Origin: Selaginella tamariscina
Lineage: Eukaryota; Streptophyta; Lycopodiopsida; Selaginellales; Selaginellaceae
NCBI GenBank assembly: GCA_003024785.1
Contig: PUQB01000017.1
Coordinates: 62,001 to 126,000, forward strand
Length of the DNA stretch: 64,000 bases
Direction of reading: 5' to 3'
This document shows positions 12,532 to 23,689 of the stretch, piece after piece. How positions within the stretch are numbered: the first letter of the stretch is position 1; every line of letters starts with the position of its first letter. The position numbers were made by a program, and so were the translations under genes. The notes below the pieces were generated by a model, which was not told the DNA's origin, did no database searches, and saw only the letters and a program-made list of their open reading frames with translations.

Positions 12532-12800
12532 TGTTAAGATTTTGACCCTTAGGGTCAACACGTGGCAACACATGGCTGTCGAGTGGCCATCCGCATCATT
12601 TCCTTATTTGAGCAACATCAACTCTCCTAGGACAACCCTCTAAGGTTTGACTCTAATAGCTTGATAGGCAAGAGACTTAAGGTTTTAACTTAGAGTGTCT
12701 ACCCATAAAACCCTGTTTCTACCGCAAGAGACCTTAACCCCTTTGTAACACCTTCAAGAATCTCCCTCACTATGCACGTTGTAACTAAAGTGGGCATGAT
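12532..12800 (-). repeat. LTR fragment of the same family, inverted
   Basis: Read on the minus strand, this ends in the family's LTR terminus (TTGACCCTAAGGGTCAAAA then CTTAACA) and carries its GTGTTGCCACGTGTTG segment. It matches 6425-6474 and 12245-12293 in opposite orientation. Its other end resembles the LTR start (CATGCCCACTT), so internal LTR sequence is deleted. It is probably a solo-LTR remnant. Confidence 0.65.
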
Positions 12801-13306
12801 ACGTGAAAATGGGAATATAAAATAAATTACTAATTAATACTTAAGTTTTAATTATTAATTAATCATTTAATTAATATGTAATTAAGCCTTAAATATTAAT
12901 TAATTAATTAATTAATCCTTCAATAACCTTACTTAGTAAGGAATATTCCTAAAATATCTTAGAATATTCATATTATTCTAAAAATAGTTTACAATAATGA
13001 AGAAATACTATCAAACATAATTACAAATGAAATCATTTTCTTATCAACATGTTAATTTTTATAAATACTTTCTTCTAACATACAGAGAAATCTCCTCATT
13101 TTGTCTAAATCATCACTCTCCGGATTAATCAAATCATTTTGGTCAATATCTTGATGTTGTTGCCACCACTAACACTCTCACGAATGCAATTGGGAGTTGC
13201 CATCCTTGTTAATACATAAGATGTAATAAGACCAGGTCTGCATAAAGGCTCATCTAAAAATGACGTTCCTTAAGAATAATATTATAAAGCGCCCGGTTGC
13301 TATCCT
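12801..13306. other. AT-rich spacer, nothing recognised
   Basis: This is an AT-rich stretch with a TTAATTAATTAA run near 12896-12916. No coding, RNA or repeat-family signal was seen. Confidence 0.6.
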
Positions 13307-14228
13307 TCATTTTATAAAATTCAAATCACGAGAAAGAAAAGCTTCAGGAAATGTATGATACGGTGGATACTGCTCACAAAAATTTTCGAGATTCTTCTTT
13401 CTGAGGCACGTATCCAAGTAGTTCACTAGCTCATCCATGATATCGGTATCAGAATATGGATCGAAAGTGATTGGATGAATACAAGCAATGTTTTGGTTGA
13501 GCATAGCCTTCTGAGGAGAGTCGTCTACTACTAAGATATGTGCATTCTTCATTATCCTTAAGCGACTGATCTCCCCATGAGTCCCAATTATTCTTTCATT
13601 CTTGAAGAAGTATGGCTTGCTTTCCTTTCTTATATTGTGAAATTCGAGAGGTTTATAACATATTCGCTGGTCAAAAATCCAATCTTTACGAATCACCTCT
13701 TCTGCAACACTACAATGTTTCTTAAGCAAATTCAACAGCGGTGTTAAGTTATGAATCTGCATGCATGACCAAATCCCCACAAGCGCACCCATCTCCTTAA
13801 GCTTTTGAAAGAGACGATCCAACCCTGGACGAAAAATAATATCATATCGAAATTTACCATGACAAGGAATGAAATCTCCTTGTTTGATTTCTTTTTTCCT
13901 ATCCTCGGGCCTTTGTCGATGAAGCAGAACACCATTGACATCCAACAACACAATATGGCCATGAGTAACATGGATAGCGTTGCCTCTTGAATACTTTGCA
14001 AATCACTTGTTTGCTCCCTTTCACATTTATCCGTTGCACTATCTCGTTGCCTATCCCTTCATCATTTAATTGTACATCATCCTTACAAGATTCAGATATT
14101 GCATGCGCTGAAGAAATTGATTTCGGAACTGAAGCCAATAAAAATGATGATGAAAAAACTGAAGTGGCCCCCATGGTAACGATGTTTTGAGCTGCATTAT
14201 TATCCATTTCCTGCATGAACTCTGTCAT
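13307..14228 (-). pseudogene. HAD-superfamily FCP1/NIF-like phosphatase domain, frameshifted
   Basis: The C-terminal frame (13307 to about 13985) has the layout of plant FCP1-homology HAD proteins. Motif I is LLDVNGVLL at about 13920-13950, then a WSCMQIHNL segment, the DQRICYKPL region, and motif III/IV VVDDSPQKAMLN at about 13490-13530. It ends in a LDTCLRKKN...CEQYPPY tail that resembles the family's C-terminal 'YLEGL' tail. Motif I is DxN rather than DxD; Asn here also occurs, to my knowledge, in a plant subfamily. An N-terminal region (MTEFMQEMDNNAAQ from 14228) sits in another frame and meets the HAD frame at about 13990 with a 1-nt shift. Family: known CTD-phosphatase-like HAD fold. 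Activity: unproven. The gene lies downstream of the ParB/methylase-like gene on the same strand. Confidence 0.7.
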
Positions 14229-14475
14229 TCTGACATGTGGCACAAGAAATTGTCGCCAAACCCCTCTCTTACCTCATGCCAATGCTGAAAATCCATGTTC
14301 TCAATTGTTTCATTACATCTGCAAAATGATAATTAGCTGACCTTAAAATTATCAAGGTATATTATTTACCTTGTTAATGTGTGACCCATGTTTGAACTAA
14401 AAGCTTCATTAATCCTTGAGAATTTATTTTCTGTACAAATATAAACGAAATATACAAAAATGCCTTATGTTACAC

Positions 14476-17400
14476 TCATTTACAACTATTCGTCACTCTA
14501 AAACTCATTAACAATTCTTCTTCGCTATTACCTTCTGAGTGAGGCGAAGAAGGTCTAAGCCGCTTGTGAGATGGTTCAAGATCTTCTGTATCTTCTATTG
14601 ATGTTTCCATGGGTAATGGAGTGTGCGAATGTTCTGTACTCCTCGAGATAACTTCCGGTCTAATATCTGATTGAAGTTCGTCCTCAGACTCCGACATTGA
14701 ACCAGATTCATCTTCAGAGCTATCGCACTTATCGGAGGGAACTTTCTCAAATACTCCTTTATGGATTCGTTGGGGTAGTCAGTTGAGAACCTATCTATCC
14801 ACTTGTTCAGGTCCTCAACCATGGTCTTATCCTTTTCAACGGCAAATACACATGTATGCCGAAGGTAACACTCCTTCAAGACGGACCCCCTAGTGCAGTA
14901 GTCAAAAACCCACGCATCACTGTGAGGACCCCTGATCAAGTTGACGATGCTCCGTGCCGCTTGACTTGTGATGTTTGGATAACGTACATTGCCGAATACG
15001 TCACTCTCAGCTATCGGTGTATCGGATGGAGGTTCAGGGCCGTTGGAGTGCAAACAGATGCCTGGCCAGTCATTTGGAAGTTTGAAATGTTTGGCGCATT
15101 CCTAACAACCAAGTGAACAACCGAATCAATGCACTTCGGATCAGCATCATTCATATAAAATCCTGTCCAACGATGTTTATTCCTCTTGGCAAAGGAGAAG
15201 GCAAAGTATCGGTGACATGAGCAAGAATCAAGAAATAAATACCTGAAAACGTAGATATCAGTCAAGAGTGCAAGTATGAATTCAATAATAAATACCTTCT
15301 TTGTACATGCTTGCACGGCTAAGTTTCTCCACCAAATCCTCTAGTGTCCTGTCTGTCGAAGGATTTTTTGACACCCGCCGATCCATCACGAACAATTGAA
15401 ACGGTTTCCTACAAGCAGTGATGGTACCCCATAAAGTCTCCGAATCCAACAACAAACATCTGTAGGGCTTGTCGTGATTCGTAGCATCCTCCTTTATAAG
15501 GTTCAACTCGGTTCTCCGCTGCTGAAGGACTGCCATAAGAGAAGGCGTCATCGCAATGTTCTCCTTTTTGGCGTTGGCGTGCAATAGATTCTTGCCCAGA
15601 TCTTCCGATTGATTCACCCATTCGACAAGCATATCATCATTTGTCACATGCAAATATTTGCTGACCTCTTCGTATGTTGAAGCCGAAATCCAACCCAGTT
15701 TGTGGCAGTGTATTCCCAACCACTCCTTGAAGTGCCTGACCGTCTTCAACTCCATTGCCTTGAGATGAAAAGGAGAGGTGGGGCTGCTGTTATTAATCTG
15801 TAATTTGCCATCAATCACCAAATCAGCCAAGACTTCCATCTCCTCCATCGTTGTTCCATTTAAAGGCTTCAACCATGTGAGCTTGAAATCGTTGTCTACA
15901 TCCTTTATAGATTGAACAGACTTAGCCTTCGGCGTCTTACTGGGTTTCTTTGCAGACTTCTCTGAGGGCTCCACTTCACTTGTCTGCTTCTTCTTCAGTG
16001 TTCCTTTTGCAAAGGATTCCATAATCCCCAACCATTTCGCAAAGATCCTATCCTCGGGACAAGAAATCAACATCATCAAAAAGGATGTTTCCTTCCCGCC
16101 CACCTGGGCAAAATCAACTGCTACAATTTCTTCAACTCTCTGAGAAAAAAGACAGATTAATATACCGGCGAGATAAATCCCGCCCAAACAATTTGCTTAC
16201 CCGGTAGTCCGCAGATTGTGTATTCCCTGCGGTAGCTCTTTGTGGTCGCTGAAGAGATTCCCACACGGCTCGCGTGTGTTTGAACTTCTCCCATATTTTG
16301 CTGTTGTAGTGGTTGGTGTCTGCAGCGTCCCATTCCGCCGATAACTTATGGTACTGCTCGATTGTGAGATTCGGCTTCGCTAAAAACGCCGATCTTTTCG
16401 TCAGCTTCTCACGGGTATGCTCGGAAAGTTTTGTTGCCATCGTTCCTTTGTTGTGTTCGTCGAGAAGTCGTTGGGCTGCCGTTATTGTGTGCTGGCCACT
16501 AATGATGTAGTACTTGATGATTTTCTATTCTCCGTCTGAACCTTCCTCATTTGTTCCGGTGTTGTGATCCACACTTTGTCAGCGCCTTTGTTTCTCTCGT
16601 AGTATGCACACAAAACAGCATTATGTGGAACGGTGTAAGAATTGTCGTCCTTCATCTTCTCCATGAGCTCAGCTACACGTTCCTGATTGAGTGGCCTGTA
16701 ATTGAAGTTTGGGTTGACGCTGCAATACTTAACCCTACACTCGTAAATCCTATCATCCAACATCATTTCCTTGTGGCTTATTGCAGCATGGGACGCCACA
16801 GGTGCAGCTGACAAAACGACTGATTTTCTTCTACGATCCGAATCAACATGTGTGATCCCCGATTGATGCTGTTCTAATGTTCTCGGCACACTCTTCCAGC
16901 TCCCGAAATTTGCTAAGCAAATTGAACGTGATCTGTAAAGAACCTGAGACCAAGCCACCCTCTCAATCTCCTTATGATGTCGCTGTGTTCTTCTTCAATG
17001 TGAAGAGGGAAGATTGCTCCACTTGTGATTTTTGTATTGTGAAGCAATATCTCCTGAGAATACACCTACTCGATGAGTCTGAAGATCTTCGAAGTAGACA
17101 TCCAGTGGATCCCCTCCATAGATGGGCTTTCGTTGAGTTGAAGAAGAACTCCACGTCAACATCATTAGTGAACACGTGAACGTCATTATCCACAAGTCGA
17201 CAAAACCACCCGAAATTAATGTTGTAACTGGGACCTCTGGATCCGAGAACGTGACATTGGATGGAACAAGGCATATGTGTCGAGCATCGTCAATCTGGGT
17301 TCACAGCATGCTTTCGGATGCTTGACTAGCACACTTTCCATTGTTTTGCTTGTCCATGCGATGTGACAGAGGTTAGTTTGACAGCAACCATGGTTGTTCC

Positions 17401-17591
17401 AATGCGCTTCCCGTTTAGTTTGAAATATGGCCAAGTTGATTCCAGAATCCCCCTGCCCATCTCTTCTCCTGCTCTCGTCTTTAATGTCACCTCAATTCCA
17501 CATCTGAATACAAAAATGATTAGTTCAAGCACATATCCGAGTATAACAGATTTTATTTTAATTCTTACCCAGAATTTGACGACGACTCCAT
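14476..17591 (-). pseudogene. ParB-like plus DNA-methyltransferase-like protein, decayed multi-exon gene
   Basis: I do not recognise a named gene. The probable start is MESSSNSG at 17591, then an intron of about 57 bp (GTAAGAATT to GTATTCAG) and further N-terminal exons. At about 16890-16920 a short coiled-coil-like piece (FRELEECAENI) precedes a ParB-like module at about 16400-16770: FNYRPLNQERVAELMEKM, then YYIISGQHTITAAQRL, separated by a 1-nt shift at about 16520. A 61-bp intron (16140-16200, GTAAGC to TTCTCAG) and a 51-bp one (about 15245-15295) follow. The C-terminal half contains YRCLLLDSETLWG (about 15430-15470) and, at about 14830-14920, WVFDYCTRGSVLKE then CVFAVEKD, which aligns in pattern with methyltransferase motif I (LDPFxGxGTTLxA ... 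VAVExD). It ends in an acidic Ser-rich tail with KRLR. At least four frame breaks make it a pseudogene as read. ParB-methylase fusions are known from phage and bacteria; the function here is inferred. Confidence 0.55.
16167..16184. repeat. Single GGCGGGATTAATCCCGCC-type palindrome inside a 61-bp intron
   Basis: GGCGAGATAAATCCCGCC differs at two positions from the array palindrome. It fills much of the intron at 16140-16200 of the ParB/methylase-like gene and lies 1.7 kb from the nearer array. Confidence 0.8.
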
Positions 17592-17732
17592 ACTAATGAC
17601 TCGATCTCCTTGTTTAATTAAATCGTCCTTCTGCAAAATAATACACTATGAATACAAATCATATAAAAACGCACACACACTTGTATAAACCCGAATATAC
17701 AAAAATAATACACAGAGAGAAGTGACGGAATT

Positions 17733-17819
17733 AACTGTCCAAAGCTCACCTTTGTGCTAGTGCAAAAGAAAGATAACATTTCGTTTTAGAACCACCACAA
17801 ATGTGAGCTCTGGACAGTT
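17733..17819. repeat. Imperfect inverted repeat, 29-bp arms and 29-bp loop
   Basis: The left arm 17733-17761 (AACTGTCCAAAGCTCACC...) pairs with the right arm 17791-17819 (...GTGAGCTCTGGACAGTT) at 25 of 29 positions. It lies between the start of the ParB/methylase-like gene and the first palindrome array. It could be a fold-back element, an RNA hairpin or a terminator-like structure; the sequence alone does not say. Confidence 0.75.
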
Positions 17820-17926
17820 TTACATAGTTCCTAGCTTTTACTCGAAATATTATGATAAGATGATAAAAGTAAATAAAATGAGATATGCAACTTATATATA
17901 CTAATACACATATATATTCACATGGA

Positions 17927-18977
17927 AGGTGCGGCGGGATTAATCTCGCCACCCCTTCAATGCCTCCTGAAAGAGTGGGCGGGATTAATCTCGCCACCTT
18001 TCTGGAGGCCTTGAACGGGAGTGCGGAATTAATCCCACCCTTCTCGGTCTCAGAGAGAACTGGCAGGATTTATTTCACACCCCTTCAGTGACTCCAGAAA
18101 GGCGGGATTAATCTCGCCCACCATGTAAGGGATGGTTAAATGAATTCGCCACCCTTCCCAGTTCTCTCCATTGGTATGTTGTAAACCTTCTACGTCTCAG
18201 ACAGAAACGTTTGGGATTGGTCCGACTCACCAATGGAAAAAAAAGGAAGGGTGGCGGGATTCATTCCTCCAACAGGCATTGAAGGCTCGGCGGGATTAAT
18301 CCCGCCGCCCAGGGCCTTCACTCGGTCCCTATGCGGCGGGATTAATCCCGCCGGACGCCAATTCCCTGCGCGGAATCGGGCGGGATTAATCCCGCCGCCT
18401 AGGCCCTTCAGGCAGGCCTTTGGCGGCGGGATAAATCCCCCCGATTCCGCGCAGGGCATGCGTACGCGGCGGGATTAATCCCGCCCAGGCCCTTCACTCG
18501 GGCCTTAGTCGGCGGGATTAATCCCGCGGACGCCAATGCCCTGTGCAAATCGGCGGGATTAATCCCGCCGCCTAGGCCCTTCAGGCAGGCCTTTGGCGGC
18601 GGGATAAATCCCGCCCGATTCCGCGCAGGGCATGCGTAGCGGCGGGATTAATCCCGCTGCCCAGGCCCTTCACTTGGGCCTTAGTCGGCGGGATTAATCC
18701 CACCGCGACCCAATGCCCTGTGCGGAATCCGGCGGGATTAATCCCGCCCGATTCCGCGCAGGGCATGCGTAGGCGAAGGGATTAATCCCACCGCCCAGGC
18801 CCTTCACTCGGGCCCTGTGCGGAGGGATTAATCCGCCGCTCATTTGGCTAACTGAAAACCTGCTTGAAATGGCGGCGGGATTAATCCCGCACCGAGTGGC
18901 TAATTATATAGCGGCGGATTAATTCCGCTGCTACACACGTCTCACCATATAGCAGCGGGATTAATCCCGCCACTACA
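17927..18977. repeat. Palindrome array A, about 22 copies of GGCGGGATTAATCCCGCC
   Basis: An 18-bp perfect palindrome is reiterated with mutated versions at the edges. In the core, the palindrome centres fall at about 18297, 18343, 18387, 18433, 18476, 18519, 18560, 18606, 18649, 18695, 18739, 18783 and 18829, that is 41-46 bp apart. Spacers are GC-rich and partly repeated themselves (CCTAGGCCCTTCAGGCAGG; ATTCCGCGCAGGGCATGCGT), including inverted versions, giving higher-order units. Open frames through it (for example GGINPA repeats) come from the repeat and are not genes. Confidence 0.95.
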
Positions 18978-19548
18978 CACACACATACACAGATATATAT
19001 ATGTATATGTGTGTGTAAGAGAGTGCGTGTGTGTGCCAGAGATAGTTAAATCAGATAAAATTATACAGATACACACACACACACATATATATGTATATGT
19101 ATATGTTATACAGGAGAGTGTGTGTGTGTGCGAGAGATAGATAAATAAATAAAATTATACAGATACTGGTACACATAATATATGTATGTATACATAGGTA
19201 TATATATATATGTGTATATGTATATCGTGTGTATGCGTGTGTGAAACAAATAAAATCATACAGATAAACAAACACACACACACACATATATATATATACA
19301 GGAGTGTGCGTGTGTGTGCGAGAGATACAATTAACAAATCAATAAAATTATACAGATACACACACACACACATATATATAGATAAATAAATAGAATATAT
19401 ATATATATATATATATCTGTGTCACATAGATATATATATATATGTGTTGGTGTATATATATATATATATATATCTGTGTGTGTATATGTATACGAGTGTG
19501 CGTGTGGTGAGAGATAGAGATCTATAGAGAAGAGAGAGAGAGACGGAG

Positions 19549-19588
<40 letters not shown>

Positions 19589-19759
19589 ATACGAGTGTGC
19601 GTGTGTGTGCGAGAGATAGAGATCTATATAGAAGAGAGAGAGAGAAGGAGATATATATATATATATATATATATATCTGTGTGTGTATATGTATACAAGT
19701 GTGCGTGTGTGCGAGAGATAGAGATCTATAGAGAAAAGAGGAGAGACGGAGATAATATA

Positions 19760-19794
<35 letters not shown>

Positions 19795-19876
19795 CTGTGT
19801 GTGTATATGTATACGAGTGTGCGTGTGTGTGCGAGAGATAAAGATCTATATAGAAGAGAGAGAGAGAAGGAGATAC

Positions 19877-19948
<72 letters not shown>

Positions 19949-20018
19949 TATATCTGTGTGTGTATTAGTGTGCGTGTGTGCGAGAGATAGAGATCTATAG
20001 AGAAGAGAGAGAGAGAAG

Positions 20019-20061
<43 letters not shown>

Positions 20062-20215
20062 GTGTGTGTATATGTATACGAGTGTGCGTGTGTGTGCGAG
20101 AGATAGAGATCTAAATTATATTATTAAGATACACACACATATAAATATATATGTGAATAAAAATAATAAATAAACTCAAAGGAGTGTGCGTGTGAGAGAG
20201 AGAGAGAGAGAGATC
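18978..20215. repeat. Compound microsatellite/minisatellite tract (TA, GT, GA)
   Basis: This is made of (TA)n, (GT)n and (GA)n runs. From about 19490 a longer unit of roughly 100-130 bp recurs about six times: a TA run, CTGTGTGTGTATATGTATAC, GTGTGCGTGTG, GCGAGAGATAGAGATCTATA, a GA run, then GGAGATATATA. All long open frames here are low-complexity and rejected as genes. Confidence 0.9.
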
Positions 20216-21310
20216 TTACCTGTGTGAGAGAGAGAAGGAGATTTCGCCGCCGCCGCTGCCGCCGCCTTACAAACCCTAGGAATATACTTAAACCCTAAAA
20301 GGAATAGAATATATATTAACCCTAATCGAATATTCCTTTTAAGAATATACTTAAACCCTAAAAAGAATAAACTATAGATTCGCCCTAAACGAATATTCTT
20401 TCATTATATTATCAGCGTGTGCGTGTGCGTGGGTGTATCACATACACCCCAATAATAAATATCATGCAAGGGTTTAACACGTGTGTGTCCATGAGAGTGT
20501 TAAAGTTTCACGTGCAACGATACATATATACACACATAGTATTATACACATAGACATACATACATATTAGTACATATTAATATTAGAGAGACAGAGTACA
20601 TGATCATGTATGATGTGTATGTATGAAAGAAGAGTGACAATACATATTATGGATCATGCATGGTGTGTATGTTTGAGAGAAAAGAGACAGTACATATTTA
20701 CATGGATCATGCATGGTGTGTATGTATGAGAGAAGAGAAAGAGTGTTAACAAATTAAATTCATACACAATGTCATTGCATATATTAGTACACACATATAC
20801 ATACACACGTGTATACACACAAACATACATACATATTACATGTGTAAATTCAATGTGTTACATAGGGTTTAGGGTTTAGGGTTTAGGGTTAGGATGGATC
20901 ATGCATGGTGTTTATGTATGAGAGGAGTGAGTGTTATACACAGATATACATTATACATATTACATAATATTGTAACATCAGTACATATTATGGATCATGC
21001 ATGGTGTGTATGTATGAGAGAAGAGACAGGCTACATATTATGGATCATGATCATGCATGGTGTGTATGTATGAGAGAAGGGATTATGCATGGTGTGTATG
21101 TATGAGAGAAGGGATTATGCATAGTGACACTGTGTATGTATGAGAAAAGAGATAGAGTGTTAACAAATGAAAACCGTACACATTACATATATTAGTACAC
21201 ATATATACATACACACGTGTATACACACAAACATACATATATATTACATGTGTAAATTCAATGTGTTACATACACACAGATTGAGTACATATAGATCATA
21301 CATGCGTTGA
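20216..21310. repeat. AT-rich repeats with GCC tract, telomere-like motif and GGATCATGCATGGTGTGTAT repeats
   Basis: It includes a (GCC)n tract at about 20243-20266 next to AAACCCTAGG, and several AAACCCTA words at 20270-20400. The phrase GGATCATGCATGGTGTGTAT recurs in variants about eight times between 20590 and 21130. A segment of about 85 bp at 20780-20863 recurs at about 21185-21270. No coding evidence. Confidence 0.75.
20863..20893 (+). repeat. Interstitial plant telomere-type repeat (TTTAGGG)n
   Basis: About four consecutive TTTAGGG units occur, the last imperfect. The tract is too short for a telomere end and is best read as an interstitial telomeric motif. Confidence 0.85.
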
Positions 21311-21479
21311 ACATGATGTTTTTCAATAAAGAAGCAACATATAATTTCTCAAGTTTGGTTTAGGACAATGTGCATGTGTGTGCATATGTGTCTTTGTAAG
21401 TGCTTCTAATGCGTGTGCACGTGTATATATAAATTTATAATCGTGTTTATATATAATATGTGCAAAACAAACATCGAAT

Positions 21480-22280
21480 AATTAAGAAAATAATATTAAT
21501 ATACACACTATGAACATATTTTAAATTATAAATAATAATATATGATTTTATCTAATATATAGCCATATATAGTTTTAATAATATATATTAATTTAATATT
21601 GATAATAAGGTTTAACATTAGAATATTCTTGAAATAATAAGAAATTAATTGAGAAAATCCATTAATATATACAAATGTAGATCAAGTATTGAAATAATTA
21701 ACTAAATTAATTATGATAATCATGTTTAATATTGAAATATTTCTGGAATAATAAGAAATAATAAAGAATATCACATTAATATAAAGAAGATTAATTACTC
21801 AAGTAATTAAGAAAATAAAATTAATATACACACTATGAACATATTTTAAATTATACATAATAATACATCATTTTCTAATATATAGTCATATATAGTTTTA
21901 ATAATATATATTAATTTAATATTGATAATAAGGTTTAACATAGGAATATTCTTGAAATAATAACAAATTAATTGAGAAAATCCTATTAATATATATAAAT
22001 GTAGAATAATTACTGAGATAATTAAGAATAAAACTAATTTAATTATGATAATCAGGTTTAATATTGGAATATTCTTTCAATATTAAGAAAATAATAAAGA
22101 ATATCCCATTAATAGTAGGAAATGTAAATTAATTACTCGAGTAATTAAGAAAATAAAATAATAAATAGACTATGAATATATTTTAAATGATACATAATAA
22201 TATATCAATTTATTTATTGTATTAGTGTATATATATATATAATATAAACTTAATAATATATACTTGAATATTAAGAATGT
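21480..22280 (+). repeat. Three imperfect tandem copies of a unit of about 330 bp, AT-rich
   Basis: Copies start near 21484, 21807 and 22147. Each carries TAAGAAAATAA, CACTATGAACATATTTTAAA and, in the first two, GCCATATATAGTTTTAATAA-like and GATAATAAGGTTTAACAT segments. Copies differ by small indels. No gene seen through 22835. Confidence 0.8.
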
Positions 22281-22835
22281 AGAACAATTACAAAAATTTC
22301 GTAATATTAAACAGCTTGAAGCACTTGAATAACATTAAATGCAATTTTAAAACACTCATTGGAATTGGAGAGTATATATGTCAGACTGTCGGTTATTTGT
22401 TTCAACTCATCTTAAATTTTCTTTTTTGTTATTTCAAAAATTTCGAATTTCTAAACATAAGTATTATCAGTCTGACATGTAAATTTGAAAATACATTTAA
22501 TTTCCCACTTAAATTCAGATCTGGTTCTTTCTCCGGCAAGGGTTTCTTATTTCTTTATTTTTCACTCTTCAGAGTTTCTTTTTTCTTCTTAGTGATCAGC
22601 TCAGGAGCGACATTAAATTGGGTGCGCTATTATTTATAGGAAAGCACGGCGCCTTCAATGCTATTTACAAGTAAGTATTATAAACAAATTTAGATATATT
22701 TATAAAGATTCACTCTGTTACATTCTCTCTTAAATTTTAGAATTTAGGGATTTAGGAATGCATTAGGATTACAATATATTCTGTTAGGGATTTATCCCAT
22801 TTAAATATACCTTTAACTTAATATTCTCGGTTAAC

Positions 22836-23545
22836 CGGGGCGGCAGGATTAATCCGGCCATTTTTTTTTGCCTCTTTGAAGAGGTGGCGGGATTAATCCC
22901 GCCACCATTCTTTCATAGTTATGGCAGAATTAGTTCGGGCAATGCTTCTCCGCCTTTTAAAAAGAGCGGCGAGATTAATCCCGCCGATAACTCTCTCAAC
23001 TGATAATGATTTACTTAAATTTATTATAAAGAGTTGTCGGCGGGATTAATCTCGCCAACCATTTTAGAAGGCAGAGAAGGGGTGCGGGATTAATCTCGCC
23101 AATACTTCCTTGTTTTAAATATTTGTGGGCAGAATTCATCCTGAATCTCTTTGAAATCATAGTTTCGGAGAGAATTGTGGGCGGGATTAATCCCGCCGCT
23201 TATTCCCCGTCGTCAGAGTTGTGGGCGGGATTAATCCCGTCGCCTATTCTCCGTCGTCAGTGTTGTGGGCGGGATTAATCTCGCCCCCTCTTTCTCGTCG
23301 GAGGAATTTGCGGCGGGATTAATCCCGCCGACTCTCACAGACGAGGAAGATCCGGCGGCGGGATTAATCCCGCGGTACTTCTCGTCGGAGGGAGCCCGCA
23401 GCGGGATTAATCCTGCCACCTCTCTCCGACAAGCGGCGGCGGATTAATCCAGCCGACCTCTCCGATGGGGTAGAGTCGCGGCGGGATTAATCCCGCCACT
23501 CACTCTGAAGGGGTAGAGTCTGCGGCGGGATTAATCCCCCCATCA
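22836..23545. repeat. Palindrome array B, about 16 copies of the same palindrome
   Basis: The same palindrome as array A, with centres at about 23188, 23232, 23276, 23320, 23365, 23408, 23445, 23488 and 23532 in the regular part (mostly 43-45 bp steps). Spacers differ from those of array A (for example TTCTCGTCGGAGG, CTCTCCGAC, GGGGTAGAGTC). The proximal part (22836-23150) is degenerate and more widely spaced. It lies about 150 bp upstream of the DUF7869-type gene. Confidence 0.95.
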
Positions 23546-23689
23546 GTTATTAATAAAGCATGAGATATTATCTTTATACATAATTATGTATTATTGCACA
23601 TGCATATTATTAAGCAACCACAGTTATAATTTCTTAGAAATATTGCATAAACAAATATCATAAATACACAATTATTTATGTGTAGGACA

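Noticed and set aside
18190-18766. Open frames with GGINPA-type peptide repeats
   Set aside because: They are readings of the palindrome array on both strands and carry no independent coding signal.
17927-18977. CRISPR-like look of regularly spaced palindromes
   Set aside because: Repeats are short and variable, spacers are themselves repeated, no cas genes are present, and the surroundings are clearly eukaryotic nuclear DNA.
19051-19942. Long open frames with CVCVCV, YIYIYI and SLSLLYRSL repeats
   Set aside because: These are translations of GT, TA and GA microsatellites and occur on both strands.
22316-22639. Plus-strand 107-codon frame
   Set aside because: AT-rich Phe/Leu/Ile composition with no motif, in repeat-rich DNA just before array B.
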